In this document: one piece after another, positions 45,985-60,800 of the stretch
How the letters are laid out: each line of letters begins with the position of its first letter
How positions within the stretch are numbered: the first letter of the stretch is position 1
Assembly: GCF_009389715.1 (NCBI RefSeq)
Contig: NC_052404.1
Span: 8,516,745 to 8,580,744 of the forward strand
Origin: Phoenix dactylifera
Taxonomy: Eukaryota > Streptophyta > Magnoliopsida > Arecales > Arecaceae
Length of the DNA stretch: 64,000 bases
Direction: 5' to 3'
The notes under the pieces: model-generated
What the model saw: the letters and a program-made list of their open reading frames with translations, nothing else
The model's database searches: none
What the model was told of the DNA's origin: nothing
Translations under genes and position numbers: made by a program

Positions 45985-48900
45985 ATGGGTTACCTCAACT
46001 GCAGATGCTTCTTTTTTCCATCCGTTCCTTTTCTTTTCCTCCTACTGTGCTTTCCCTCTGCAGCAACTGGTGACCTAAAATCTGATAAGCAACTTCTCCT
46101 TGCATTTGTTGATGCAGTCCACCATGGCCGCAAACTCAACTGGAATTCCAACACCTCAGTCTGCTCCTCTTGGATTGGAGTGACATGTACAGCAGACCAA
46201 ACTCGTGTCCTTGCCCTCAGGCTACCAGGGGTTGGGCTCTTCGGCCCAATCCCCGCAAATACACTTGGCAAGCTTGATGCCCTCCGAGTCTTGAGCCTCC
46301 GATCTAACCATCTAAATGGAAGTCTCCCATCTGATATCATGTCACTTCCTTCCCTGCAATATCTTTACCTGCAACACAATAATTTATCTGGAGATATACC
46401 AGCCTCACTTTCTCTCAGCCTCGTCTCCTTTGATCTCTCATATAACTCCTTTACAGGAGAAATTCCCCTGGGAATTCAAAACCTGTCTCAACTCTCTTTG
46501 TTGAATCTACAAAACAACTCTCTCTCTGGACCCATCCCTGACCTGAAACTCCCAAGGCTAAAACATATGAATATGAGCTACAACCATCTAAATGGCTCCA
46601 TACCCTTTTCCCTCCAAAAGTTTCCAAATGACTCATTCCTGGGAAACCCTCAATTATGTGGCCCACCTCTACCTCAGTGCTCTGCAGTTCTTCCTTCACC
46701 TTCACCATTTTCACCATTTTCTCCTCCCTTGTCACCCCAACCAGCATTCCCCCAAAATCATAAGAAAAAATCTGGGAAAAAAATTAGTACAGGATTTATA
46801 ATTGCAATTGTTGCTGGGGCATTGGCCTTGCTGCTGCTACTTGCAATGGTTCTAATTATATGCATTTCAAGGAGGAAGGATGGAAGAAGCAGCGGAGGAT
46901 CGAAGGAGAAGGGCTCCAATGTTGAAAAGCCTAAAGAGGAGTACAGTAGTGGAGTTCAAATGGCTGAGAAGAATAAGTTGGTTTACTTTGAGGGCTGTGC
47001 TTATAACTTTGACTTGGAGGATCTGCTGAGAGCTTCTGCTGAAGTCCTTGGGAAGGGGAGTTATGGAACAGCTTATAAGGCTGCTCTTGAGGATGGCACA
47101 ACAGTGGTGGTGAAGAGGTTGAAGGAGGTGGTGGTGGGGAAGAGAGACTTTGAACAGCAGATGGAGATAATGGAAAGGGCTGGGCAGCACCCTAATCTTG
47201 TTCCACTTCGTGCTTATTACTACTCGAAAGATGAAAAGCTTCTAGTCTATGATTATGTTCCCACTGGCAACTTCTCTACCCTCTTGCATGGTATGCCTCT
47301 CTAAAAGCCTGATGTTTGTATTTTTTTCATTGTTATTGTTGTATAGATTATGTAAGTGCATGAGTTTGATTTATGAAATGCTTGCTGCACTAAAAATTGT
47401 CCTTTGAATGAACCAGAGTAAGATTGTGAATACTCCTAGCTTATGTAGGATTGATATTAGATGTAGATATATGTTTTTAAATAACATTATTGACAATCTT
47501 CCCAATCCCCGTAATATATACTAAAAACAATCTTTGGGATATCTTTCAAGCTGTAAATTGAAATTAAAAAAATTGTTGCCTTTTTTCCAAGTACACATTT
47601 TGAAACTAACTGTCAAATGTTCCCCTCGAGGTCTGGACCAAATACAGTAAAACCAACTATTTTTTTTTCATTTTTCTCTGATAATAAATTAAGCAAAAAG
47701 GAAGAACAGAAATCTCCAAAATGATTTGACACGAGGTGACTCGTTCCTATTAAGTAGATTAGAACACCTAATAAGATTGTCACTCCATAGATGATTTCAT
47801 GGTGATCTCAGGCCTCTCAATGATTGGCAAAGATTATGATAACTGAAAAGTATGGCATGCCTAGCCCAGATTTTCTCCTCATTGCTTCCACTCATCAAGA
47901 TCTGAAGCTTATTACTCATTCATTTAGATCCACATATTGGACTTAAATTTGAAGCAATTGATGGACTCAAAATGTATGTGCAACTTTCTAAGGACCAAGC
48001 ATGAGATCCTCGACCGTTTGCTAAATTGGAGGCAATCTTGATAAGCAGAACACAATTTTTTCTTAGCTAAGTACAGAAGGCTTTTGTGCAGCTCTCAACA
48101 AGCATGACCTACTTTGTGTAAATTTAAGTCTGATATCTGACCTACTTTGAAGTGTAATGTCATATGCTGCCCAAAATACATGCATGAAATACTGCCATAT
48201 TTGGAATATAAGACGAGTTTTTAAGAAGGTATATCTTGTTTCAATACCTTTGGCATAAAAATGTGTACAAGTAATGATGCTTATATTTTATCAAATTTTG
48301 TGGTTAATGGTTGGAAACAAATAATTTGAAAATCAAAAATATGAAGATATGGTATTAGTAAAGACCTATATATGTACCATCCGAGCCATTTGGTCTTGTC
48401 AATTAAATTCCTAACTTATTATTATAAAAATAGCCATAACCAACAAACCTTATGCCAACCATAGGTTGAAGATGTCAGCTTACCAAGCTAGTAAAGTCTC
48501 TTAGTAGTTGTACTGGAGCCTAGGTTCAAAACCCATGTTTACTGGGGTTGGGGGGTTAGGGGTATTTGGGAAGGGCTACCTACATTGTTTAGCTCATGGC
48601 TATTTATTTAGATTATTTTTAGGATTGTATTAGATGCAGACTGAGGTAGTCATTTGCACATTGACTCTGGTGAAAACTTTGTTAGAAACTGCTTGTTTAT
48701 GCCCTTGTTCTTTTGGTCCTGAGAGTAGTCTCTTGTTTTCTGATTTGTTGGAATCTAGAAAATCTTGTGTGCATGTTAGGTTCAGAGTTTCTTGCTAGTT
48801 TGTGTGGATATGGACCAATGCACTTGTATAAATTAGAAGCTTGTTAGTATAATAAAATTAAATGAAGATAATTTCGAAGCTGAAATGACGTCTAGATCAT

Positions 48901-49737
48901 GCAGACTTACATTTTAGTTTGTTATCCAAGTACCTATTTGTAGATCTGAACTAATAATATATACTCCTACTGGTATGAGGTACTTCAGCTAGCCATACTT
49001 TAATTTGCATTTGAGTTCAAAGGTATAGCAGAAGATTTTTTGTTAATGTAAATATAACCAGCTATGTGTTAAATCCCTTCACTGGACTTACATGTTGATG
49101 ATGGACAGGAAACAGAGGCACTGAAGGGACTCCACTGGACTGGGACTCCAGGGTGAAAATCATACTTGGAACAGCACATGGCATTGCACACATTCATTCT
49201 GAAGGTGGTCCAAAGTTTGTCCATGGAAACATCAAATCCTCCAACGTCCTCCTTAATCATGACCTTAACCCTTTTGTCTCTGATTATGGCCTCTCTCCTC
49301 TTATGAATCCTCCTGCCAACCTCTCCCGGGTCGTGGTGGGCTACCGTGCACCTGAAACCATAGAGACCCGAAAGATCACTCAGAAGTCTGATGTCTATAG
49401 CTTCGGGGTCCTTCTCCTTGAGATGCTCACCGGGAAAGCTCCACTTCAGGGCCAAGGGCATGACGATGTTGCTGATCTGCCAAGGTGGGTCCAATCCGTG
49501 GTCCGGGAGGAGTGGACTGCTGAAGTTTTTGATGTGGAGCTGTTGAGGTATCAGAACATCGAGGAACAGTTGGTTCAGATGCTTCAGATTGCAATGAGTT
49601 GTGTAGCGAGAACTCCAGAACAACGCCCGAGAATGGAGGAGGTGATTACGATGATCGGGGAGATCCAGCAGTTTGGCTCAAAAGGCCGGCCATCCTTGGA
49701 AGGCGAGCCTGAGGACTCCGTTGTGCGAACATCATGA
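45985..49737 (+). CDS. LRR-III receptor-like pseudokinase (At5g58300-like), 2 exons, 644 aa
   Basis: Exons 45985-47290 and 49109-49737 join in phase 1 (CAT G | GA AAC). I start at the ATG at 45985 because it begins a clear signal peptide (about 1-28, hydrophobic [14 protein letters not shown]). The upstream in-frame Met at 45838 would bury it. An LRR N-terminal cap ([18 protein letters not shown]) precedes about five leucine-rich repeats to residue 210, then a Pro/Ser-rich stalk, one membrane span at about 268-293 and a basic juxtamembrane segment. The kinase domain starts near 345: glycine loop [11 protein letters not shown], Lys377, then HGN at 474-476 in place of HRD and DYG at 494-496 in place of DFG. 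Subfamily III kinases carry these changes and are regarded as catalytically weak or inactive scaffolds. The length is typical. The ligand is unknown. Confidence 0.96.
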
Positions 49738-50709
49738 GGGGTGAGTGAGATGGCATTGCTTCTGGATTTCATTTTAAGACAACTGATTTGACTCCATTAG
49801 AGAGTTTCAATTATGTAAGGATGCTTGAATCTATGCATGGTGTGCTGTGCACAAAGGAGCGTGCAGAGCCAGTAACATGTTCCATCTGGCGTCGGGCTTG
49901 GTAGTTGTGCGACAACTTTGGTACTAATTCGTGCATAATTTGATTGGTAATTTTCATTTTCACGTATCCAAGGATGAAGTTTCTGGTAGTTTTATTAAGA
50001 GACAGGAGCACACTGATAACAGTTAAAACACAACTGCTTTCAGGAATGTCTGCAGGTATAACCTTGTGCTCTCACAGCCGCGGATGACCCAAAGGAGGAT
50101 GATTATGGAAAGCCCTCAACTAGTTTCTGCCCCGATGAATTATTATTTTTATGGAGACTATGGAATTAAGTGGATTTAACAAGCGGCTGCAAAATGACAA
50201 CTAATACATGCATGCTTAAAATTCCTCGTTTATGAGTATGATCGCTCATTGCACGATAAATGCTTTAGTTTTAGACTTAATACTCTTTAATTTTGATTTC
50301 ATTTATTCGTACAACTTTGTACAATTGTATATGGGTTTAATATATGAGCTCTTCTTAGTGGTTCTTTACCAGGAGTAAATCTTTCTTTACCTGTATGTGT
50401 GTGCGCGGCCACCGAGTATTTTTTTGGAAAATCCAGACACTTGCATTACTGGTATTCAACAAACATAGCTCGTCTTTCAACAGCCTCCCTGGCAAAAGAA
50501 GGTATCATAACAGCTCCATTTTTCCCATACTACACAAACCTTCAGAAATGCATGGAAGGCAAATCTTGGTCAGCAACAAATTCAATTTTTAGTGTTACAA
50601 ATAATATCTATAATAGCATAAAACAAATAAAAAATCTATCGTTTCCAAAAAAAAAAAAAAAAAAATTTTCTTTTCCAATAACTCGATCTCAAACAGCTGA
50701 CCAGCTCGA
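49738..50709. other. 3' ends of convergent genes, no further gene
   Basis: Between the kinase stop and the coiled-coil gene stop. An A run lies at 50647-50664. No conserved frame. Confidence 0.5.
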
Positions 50710-51782
50710 TTAAGAATTGTCTTGGCTCATCAAATCAGCGCCACTGACATACTTGGCAACAAAAGAAATCAAGCGGAATGGTGCCCCTATCAAAGGGGCA
50801 TCTGAGAGTGGAACCGCTGGAGCTTTCTCATTATTCTTCATGCCTTGCAAATCTTCCTCATGAATTTGGATCTCATCCAGTGGAACTGACACAATATCTT
50901 CGCTAATCCTTGGTTCATCTAATCCCGGAGGCTGTGCTGATCGTACTCCAGGATCAGCAACAAAGTCCCCAATTCCATTGCTAGTGTTAAATCTCCCATG
51001 AATTCCAACTGAAGGTTGACCCTTTTCGCCTAATTCAGATATCTTTTCACCATACCCTGATACGTTATCTGTGGAAGTTCTCGCTTGGGTCATTTCATGA
51101 TTAAGCTCAGGGTTTGAATGTTCAGCAGAAGCAGCATGTTGATTTGGCTCCATGTAATGTTCGGTCACCTGAGCAGAAAATCATGGCCACCTTGAGATGT
51201 ACACAAACTATTTACTCGTATAATCACTACAGTTCAAATTACATGGGAAAAATGATATTGAAGGATCTAATATGTGCTTGTGAACTGTTGGTGATACAGA
51301 ACGTCAAGGTTAAGGCAGATCACTGTAAAACTTAATTCAATCCTAATATTTCACACTCTATTGGCAAAGAATCAGATGCTGAGAAAGAAAGGATCAAGTT
51401 TAGAATCCAATACTATTATACCAACAAACTATGCAAAAATACTAAATATTTAAAGAAATGGCTATTGTGAAAAATAGAATATACTCGAATATATCAAGAA
51501 AGCAGCACAGAGAAAATAGTCTGAACCTCCCATTGTTACCTTTCCAGCAAACTCCCCAATTCCGGAATCTGGCTTCTCAATTAATGCATGGGCTGCTTCT
51601 ATCCGATCAAGGGATTTTCTCTCTTCAGGGAACTGCATCAAACACAAGACATTCTGTTACTTTTAATGCTAAAAGGAGTTTTCAGCAAAAAAATGCTAAA
51701 AGGAGAGGGCGATCGGCTAGGAAGGAGGCCCAATTCCAACGATTATCTTCATAAGCTTTTTTTTTTTTTTTTTGGGGGGGGT

Positions 51783-51819
<37 letters not shown>

Positions 51820-54800
51820 GTAGTTGAGGATAATCTTCATACAAATTTTGCTAACATATATAGATGCCAGGCAAACTAAAGTTTGACAGGTAGCATACAA
51901 GAACCACCAAAGACACATACAGTGAGGGTTATCTTCTTCCCACATTAATTGAGAATTAAGCATGGCAATATGATAGAAGTCTGATGGCCTTAGCTGCCAT
52001 CTTTAGCTTTTTTTTATTTTTTTAAAAGAAAAGAGAAAAAAGTAATTCAGTTATGATGTCAAAAACCACAAACTTCTTTGGAAATGCTAAACTCTTGTTT
52101 CAGATAATTTTTCGACCAACCAGAAAGGAAAGAACCATAACTCTGATTTCAGATATAGTTTCTCAAGAAAACAGGTCAAAGTTTACAAAGTTAATTAGCG
52201 CAAAGAATGAAAGAAAAAAACTCACTTCAAGTAATTTTCATAATAATCATCAACCAGCAATTTAGAGTTTTGCAGTCGCAAGAAGAAATTTCATGCCAAT
52301 AGATTTGGAATGAGAAGCAGTTCCCAAAATATTTGTCACAGTTTGTGTCCTAAGATCAGACACCTATCAAATTAGTTTGTTTCCTCCCTCCTTCCCTGTC
52401 AACCATTCAGAACCAACCCCACCCCACCCCCCCCCTCTCTTTCTGTGTGCATGTGCATGTGTCTCCCTCACCCTCAATCCTCTTTAGAAAGCCGATTGCT
52501 CGGCAAAAAGGATTATATTGGCTGATTTATTTACAGAACATTAATATTAGAATTTGAAAGGGTTAACACATTCAGTAATTGGAATGCAAAATTTCATATA
52601 ATTCAAGTTTCAAATGCCAATATAGCATAACAAGGTACTGCTTGTCACTTTGCACTTTGCCATGTAGCATAACAAGCTACAATCAGATTAGATGGCCCGC
52701 ACAAGTTAAATATAAATTTGGAGGGACCTTTCAATTACAAAGTTCTTACTTCTTTTAGCACGTGTTCTTAAATAGACCAGTCAATGGTGGATCACTGCAT
52801 TGGACAGAGTACAAGCCCAGTCTTTCATGGTAATGAGTAGCAAAATAATTGCATCATAGGAATTTCTGATGGACTGAAGTAGTTTCTTTCTTTCGAGTTT
52901 TGACAAACATGTATGGATTTGACGAAGTTCAAGTATATAAAGAGCAAAATAAACTTAAAGAGCATTTGCAATCGAAAAGCAGGTGCAAACTAACCTTTGT
53001 CATCACTTTCGAAGTTGCATAGGCAGAAGCTTCCCTTTCAAGGCGTCGTATCCGCAATTCCAATTCTGATATGCTTTCCACTAACCGATGGTTTTCTTGA
53101 AGAATATTGCTTCTAGATTCTTCCAACTCCCTTACCTGACAGGCTTTGTTATTTAATAGTCATATCAGAAACACAGACAGTAATCTAGTTGAGTAACTTA
53201 TTAGGTCGATGCATGACGTGCACATGGCAAGACACTTTTGTTGTATGTTAAAGGCTTAAAGCACTAATCAAACACCCACTAAGATATACCAAGATTGAGG
53301 GAACTCTATCATATCAACATGCTTTAACCCAGGAATTATTCTATCACTCCAGATTTACATCTGAATCAACCAATTTGATAAGATACGGCCAGCCTTTATT
53401 ATTGCATTCAGTGGATTGGCTAACTCAAGCTTGGATGGATTACGTAAAAGATGATTATTGATTTTGAAAATTGTTTTGGCATATGCCACAAAACATTCTG
53501 ATAAATTCCATATCCCACAATAAAATAGATGAATGAAATATAAGGGGATTTGTAACTTGAAAAACTACAGAAAAAACTATTGCAGAATGAATCTTTAGAT
53601 TCACAAACTGATACTGAAAATGAGTGTGGAAAGCAGAAATATCATGTAAAAACACAAAGGACACAGACTGTTTACGATTGATACCATTAAATCATAGGCA
53701 AAATGATTATAACATAATAAAATTTCCCTACAACCTATACAATTATAATGCAGAAAAGTGCAAACCAAGTAGTGCTTAATCTCTCAAGATCAAGGACAGA
53801 CATGCTTGCTCGCTAGAAAAAACAAGTGACTAGTAGTATCAGATTTTAGGAAGACATCTGCCAGCTGACAAGAGGATAAGTTACATGGATAACCTGGTGA
53901 GAAGGCAGTATACAAACTGATGCTCAGGCCCTGTTTTATTTGTCTGTTAAATTATCCATGATTTAATTAACATCCTGTTCTCACAATATTTTGGTGCTAA
54001 AAGTAGAATAGTGAACCTACATCCAACCCGGAAGTAGAACTTTTGCATCAATTTAAGCCATGATTTGACAGTTAAACTCAGTCATACAGCAAAGATGTTT
54101 TTTTTAAAACGTGAAATAGAACAACCTCCCACAAAACACACACACAAAAAAAAAAAAAAAAATCATGAAAACAAAGGTTAAGGAATATTTCATGTTGACG
54201 TAACATATGAGTAATTGAATAATCTGAAGGAAAACCACCAATAGAGTATGCCAAGAGGAACTGCATATTAAGGGGCTGTGAGATCAAAATTGATGAAGCT
54301 ACCATCAAGAAGGATTATGGAATTAGGATGGTGCCCTCATAAACAAAAGAACCCCGTGGTTAAGCTTGATCAAATTATAGGAAGCTTTTAGTTAGGCGAG
54401 CACGAGGGACAAAAAAAACATTACTTGTAGCAAGAACAAAGCAACACCAAGCCCCACAAAGTAGCTATGGTGCATACCTTACTGCCAAGCAGATATAAAT
54501 GAAATTATCACCCATGAAAGTCATCTCATCAAAATAAAAGAAGACCTATGTAGAAGCATTTGTTCCTTACAAAGATGATAAGGTCAATGCATGATCAAAA
54601 GCAATGGCAGAGGAACCAGCCTTCAAACCAGGCCATGAATGGAATCATGCACTGCACAGCAAAGCTGACAAATTTTTCTTAAGGTAGTAAATATCAAGAT
54701 CAAAAGTTTTGTATACAAACATTCTTAGATAGATATTTTGCAAAACCGCATATCCAAATCAGGTAAAGATTTCCAAGATAAATGTAATTCTTGTAGTCAA

Positions 54801-57800
54801 CACAAGGCTCTTGCACAAATAAAACTATCCAGAACTTGCATCTATTTAAGAAGCCATTAACGAGGGTTTTATACATACAAACATGCTTGTGCCCATAAGG
54901 AACTTTGTCCCTGACAAGAAGCAGAGCATCCTAGTCTAAGGGTGTGTCTGGTATTGCTTAAGTGGTTTTGTGACTTTTAAATCAAAGGAACACTTCGCAG
55001 AAAATTGTTTGGTAACATCATTTAAAAAGTGACTGCAAGAAGAAAAGTCAAAAAAGTGCTTCTATTACAAGCTAGAAAATGTAGCTTCTAGCTTCTCTTT
55101 CCCTTTTTCTATCCTCTTTTTTCTAAAACAGAAGCAATACCAAACACAACCTAAGTGTTGAATGTTCTCCTTCCAATGTTGGCTGACTTGTGAGAGCTCT
55201 ACAAGTAATGGCATGAGTTAATGGAATAACAAAAGAACCAAATAGCCTAAATAATTATAGCTCTAATCTGACTTAATGAGATTAAGAATTGCCAACAATA
55301 TCAATATGTGCACACTTCATTAGAGCAACCAGGTCCGATCCTCATGAAGGTCGCCCTGTATGAAGCAGAGAAGACACAATTGTTGGATCAATTTAGATTA
55401 CGTGGTTTTGGGAATAGAAGAATATCATCAAGAAACAAATCTGCAAGGACCCAAGGATAAAGAAAAGATACAAAATAGAGTACTTAAAATCCTTGAAATT
55501 TCCATGGAAAGAGATAATGATACCTCAATAGAATCTCTTATCCATGGAATTGTAGCAGCACAAGGCACTCACCCCTCACCTCTGCTTATGTGTTCGCATG
55601 TGTCCATACAGTATTTCATATAAGTATCATAATATGGAAAAGGAGCACATATCAAAATCTCGTTGTTGCACTGTCATCTTTTGTCCCAAAGGGAAAATGT
55701 ATAGCCTTCCATCTAGAGATTTACCTTGTACTCCATTACTTCCATACAAGAAGTTAAAAAAAATAAAAGTTCAAGAAAAACCAACTAGATGATACATGTG
55801 CATGAGACAGCAAAGATATGATAATGTGGAGAATGCTTGAAAATTGTAAATCTTATTATATAACCAAGTAGGAGGACAGGATACCAAGATAGTGGAAGTG
55901 TACCTGCATTTGAAGACCAATGTTGGCTTCTTCCAGTCTAGCAATCATTTCCCACATCGAAGTCTGGGCAGCCCCAAAAACAATTCAAAACAATAAAATA
56001 TAACAAATAGGGATATTTTGGAGCTCTATAGATGAAAACTAACAAAAAACTGTACAATAACATAATATATATGAAACAGTTTCCCAAATGTTTAAGATTT
56101 TGATAAGATAGTGAATCAACAATAGAGAAATAACTAGCAAAGGTCAATCCCAACATCGTCACAACAGGAAGGTATATAACCCCAATAAGACAAGTGGACT
56201 TAGCTCTTGACAACTCTCAATTCCAATTTTAGGAGAACACCCATATCTCTTTATTTATTTTCTATTAGGGTAAGATTGGATTATACAGGTAATACAATGT
56301 ACAAGATGTATAAGCGAAGCTAAAAATCCAAATAGATATCTCCTCTGTCCCTTCGCTTTTGACTATGTCACAGGCAGATAAGTCTTGCATACTCTTGTTC
56401 ATTTCACAGATGCAAATATAAAGGGTTCAAGAGTAAATGACATCAAAGCTAGTTGACCGCAAAAACTGAAAAAGTTCAGTCAGTTTTTGCACTATGTACT
56501 GCTTGAAGCAGTTTGCAAGAGGATTTCATTTACCTATGCTCTAATAGTCAAGGGCATGGTGAAAGTACGAATAATCCCGTAAAGGATTCAAGCTTTCTTC
56601 AAGACACTTGTGTAAATATCAATCCTCCCTAGACCCATAAGGTTGGGTGTTGAGGAAATCAAGATCTAGATTGAGATGTTCACAAAACTGAAATTTCACA
56701 TGTAATCAAGACATTAAATTGGATTTAGGCAACTTTTCATATAGACTTATAAGGAGGACTGCAGTTTATTTAGTATAGACTTATAACAAATCAATGATCA
56801 GATAACTAGTTTTCTGCATTTTAGAGTGGTGCTCAACAAACCCATCATTTCTTTTCTTGATTTTATTTACTTACCCATCAATGAAAAGCTATGGTTGCTA
56901 TTGGATATAGTGCTGCTTATCTCTAGAAGGTTTTAGAGAAAGACTAAAAACAAGGTGTCATGATGGTGGTGGTATGGATGACTTAATCATGATGCATGTT
57001 TGAAAAAATTGTCCTCCTAGAGCTTGGTATGTGTTGTGAGGAGTTGGAGATGTCCAAATGTTGCATAGTTGAGATATTATTAAAGCAACTATGCAAGCAT
57101 AATTCCTAGAGAATCTGAAAGGACAGATGCTTAATGCACAAGCAAAGATGCACTTGAAAGAAATACAAGGTGCCAGATTATATTGTTGTTTATCAACTAA
57201 GGGTCTGTTTGGCTTGCTACAATGTTTTAGGAACACTATGTGAATGAATAATATAACAACCAACAGAAACACTTTTAGCAAAATATCCAATAGTTCAATT
57301 GTTCTGTGTTTGGTTGACCTAATTGAAATTTTGATAAAAAAACAAAAACAAAAGCTCTGGTGCAGCTAAGGCCAACAAAAAGGGCTTTTACAGTCTTAAC
57401 TTTGAGCCTGAAGTGATATACTTTGGGTCGTATTTAGTTGCATTATTTTTAGATTGCAATAGGATTCCATTTTCAGATTTTTAGGGATTGTATAGAGATG
57501 TAATGGATGCTCAAATCACTAAGAATTGGATGCCAATAGAAGTTAGCTTTGTTTCCTTTTAAGAGTCTTAAATAAACTGAAAGTGGAAAGTTATCAGGTG
57601 GCCGACCAGACCAAAAATACAAAAAGGAGTCGGGTGTTTGCTTTCTAGTTTGGCTTCGGTGTTAAGCCCACTAACAAATAAAACAATGAAACCTCAATCT
57701 GAACCTTCCATCTCTATTAGATTTAGATGGCAACCACAATTACGTGCTCTCACTGTTCTCATCTTCTCCCATTAGTAATTTTATTTCCCTTCTTCCTCCT

Positions 57801-60800
57801 CTCTATTTTTCTTTTAGTTTTGTTCCTCTAATATCTTTTCTTCTCTCATTTTTTGCTCCTTCGTTCTTCCTTAGATTTTCTCAAAGTTCTCCTTAAGTTC
57901 CTTTCTATCTTCTCTTCTCTGCTCTCTAAACTTATTTTTTGCAGCCAACTGTCATGGAGCTCTGCAAATCAAGCATAGGATTAATGTTTTGACAGATCTG
58001 AACCAGATCTGGAAGGAAGCTGCTGCAATTTTCCTCTTTGCAACAGTTCAGTCATCAAGATCTCACTATTGTCACACCAGTCCCTATTGTTTACTCTTGG
58101 GGATTTATATGAAGAGGGTGGGATGTGGAGGCTTGGGAGCGGGGAAGGGCGAGGCCAAGGTGGGTAGAAGGGGTGGTAGTAGTGTGGTTGAAGTGAGGGT
58201 CTAGCAAGCAGAATTAAGAAACAGGGAGGTGAAGGCAAATAAAAGTGGACTCAAGAGAGCTGGAGACGTAAGGGTACAGGCAGTACAAAGAAGGATGAAG
58301 AAGGGGGCGAAAGGGGTAAGTGAGGGACACAAAGTAACCAGGATACAGAGTGTCAAGTGAACTACCATACTTAATGAAAAATGCATAACATAATTTTTGA
58401 GAGAAAAAAAAAAGCATAATATAATTATTGAGAGAATAAAATGCATAACATAATTTTAAAAACAAAAAGAGAAGAACCTCTCGCTGTAGCTGATTAACTT
58501 ACCAGTTCAGATATTTAACTTTATAATGTCCAATATGCAATAGGGAAACAATATATATACAGGACATGTTAAATCCAAACAATTACCTCCTTTAATACCC
58601 AGATGTCTTTGATGGCCTCTATATCCTTGACTCTGTCCTCTAAGATGGCCTGTTCAAAAATGGAATTAGCATCACATCTGTTGGAGAAACAATTTTCTGC
58701 AGAGCCTAGAAGGCACGGTCCTACAGAAACATAAAAAATATTCATATATAAACACAGAAACTAACAATTGTTACTTTAGATAGATATTTGTTTTACATGT
58801 CAATCTTTTTATGAACTATGAAGTGTGTAGCACTGAAAGGCTCAATGCCATGCTTTATTTCTTAAAACAAAACAATGACTCAAGTCACTCAACAAATCTT
58901 GGGTATTTTGAATGTTTATGCAACAACATGACTAAAATAAGTACTATTTATGGTCCAAAACATTTTTTTCATCCTGTGCCTGCTGATTTTTATCTCCTAA
59001 GTGGCTCTTATCTAGTTGGTTTAGCTTCTATAACCTGAGCATTAGATTCACTTCAGCAATAGAAACCATGACCAGATCTTGTAGAATTCCTACAAGTAGA
59101 ATAATGAATTGTAAAAAGAGCCTGATATTTCCAACCACTTCTATGATTAAGCATATCCTATTGCTGCCACGTTTTACTATGCCCATAAATATCACTTTTA
59201 CTTAATATTGTGTTGAAAAAACGAATCGTGCAGCATGCTACTACCTATGAGTTTACTAATAGAAAAAAGAATGCATCTATGAAATAAGTTGTATTCATCA
59301 TCAACTAGATGATTCCAGAGTGTATTCACTTCATTTGTTCCGATCAGCAATTTCCCCCTCCTGCTCCAGCTTATGGCTCATCTATACATAAACACAATTC
59401 TAATAGATACAGGCGTCTGGAAGCTATGTACATAATAGGTTGCTCCCTCAACCTCAAGATAATTTGCTCTACATTCAATTCACGATATTTAGATAAATAA
59501 ATGGTTAACAATGATATCGTAAACAATTACCTCCTTCTGTGTCACTGAATCATTTCCAATCTGTAAATCACTGAGTTTTGCCTCTAAGCTAGCCTGCATT
59601 AAGAAGAAAGGGGGGGGAGTAAACAAATTCCTTACTGCAATTAATTTGGTTGTAAAAGAAATCATAAAATGCACAAGCACACATAAAAGGAAAACAAAAC
59701 GATAAAGAAAGAAGTATGAATGAAGCCTTGAGTTCTCCCTATTCAGCACTTCTTTTTTCCAGTCAAACTACATGCTTCTCAAGTAAAATTAAAAAAATAC
59801 AAGATAAATGTCATAGCAACTACCTCCTTCTGAGAACAAGAGTCTACTTCATTTTGCATAACTTTAATTTTCTCTTCCAAGTTGACCTGTAATATAAATT
59901 TTACAAGTATATGTGTCAAATGCCTCAGTGCTAGAGTTATAGCCAAAAATTCTATTAATATAACAACAACATTAAAGTGTATTAATATGCATGTGAGAAA
60001 GTATGCATGTACATGTATTAAGTGAGTCCAGTCTCCTAACTCTAAACAACAATGGAAGTAAAATATTTTCCTTCTTTTCTTGTGAGTATTCTCCCCACAC
60101 CTCCAAAATAAATAAAAATAAAATCAGGGTTTATATTATACAAGAACCAGTACTAGGGATTGTACCACCGGCTAGTAGTTGGTACAGAACAATACCATAC
60201 GGTATTGACCCAAGGCATACTCGAACCAATGAGAGGGAAAGGGAGCGAGAGAGTGGGGGCAAAAGAGAGGGAGAGGGAGGGGGAGGAAGGGAGAGATAGG
60301 AGTACCTCCGATCTTCAATCTGTGATCTCCAGCCCCCGATACATGTCATTGTCTATAGTGGCAGCAGCATGATGGAGAGAACGAGAGAGAGAGAGAGAGA
60401 GAGCGGCAAAGCGAGAGAGAGAAGAGAAAGACGATGGTCGTTATCATCGGTGGCAGTAGTGGTGGTGGTGGACCCTAACCCTAGTGAATGGAGTCGCAAT
60501 AGAGGAGAGGAGTCCCCAAAGCCGAGAAGCATGAAGAGAGAGGGGAGGGGAGGATTATTAAAAAAAAAAGAACCCAATTCAGCTTCAGAACAACCCAAAA
60601 CCCCTTGAAACCAGGCAGAACCAAATAGTTCAACCCGGTTCATGCTTGTTTTGACCTGAGATCAAATTAAGTGGTTGAACGATCTCAGTTCCTACTGGTC
60701 CAGTTTGGTACGCCTCATATGCATAGCTCAGGACAATCAGCAAACTTTTATTACAGTATGGTTGGAAAAATGGGAGAGGGGGAAGCAAGTAGGGGTAGGG

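Noticed and set aside
57190..57320. Possible further MITE end (GGTCTGTTTGGCTTGC)
   Set aside because: No matching inverted end or target duplication could be found within 500 bp.
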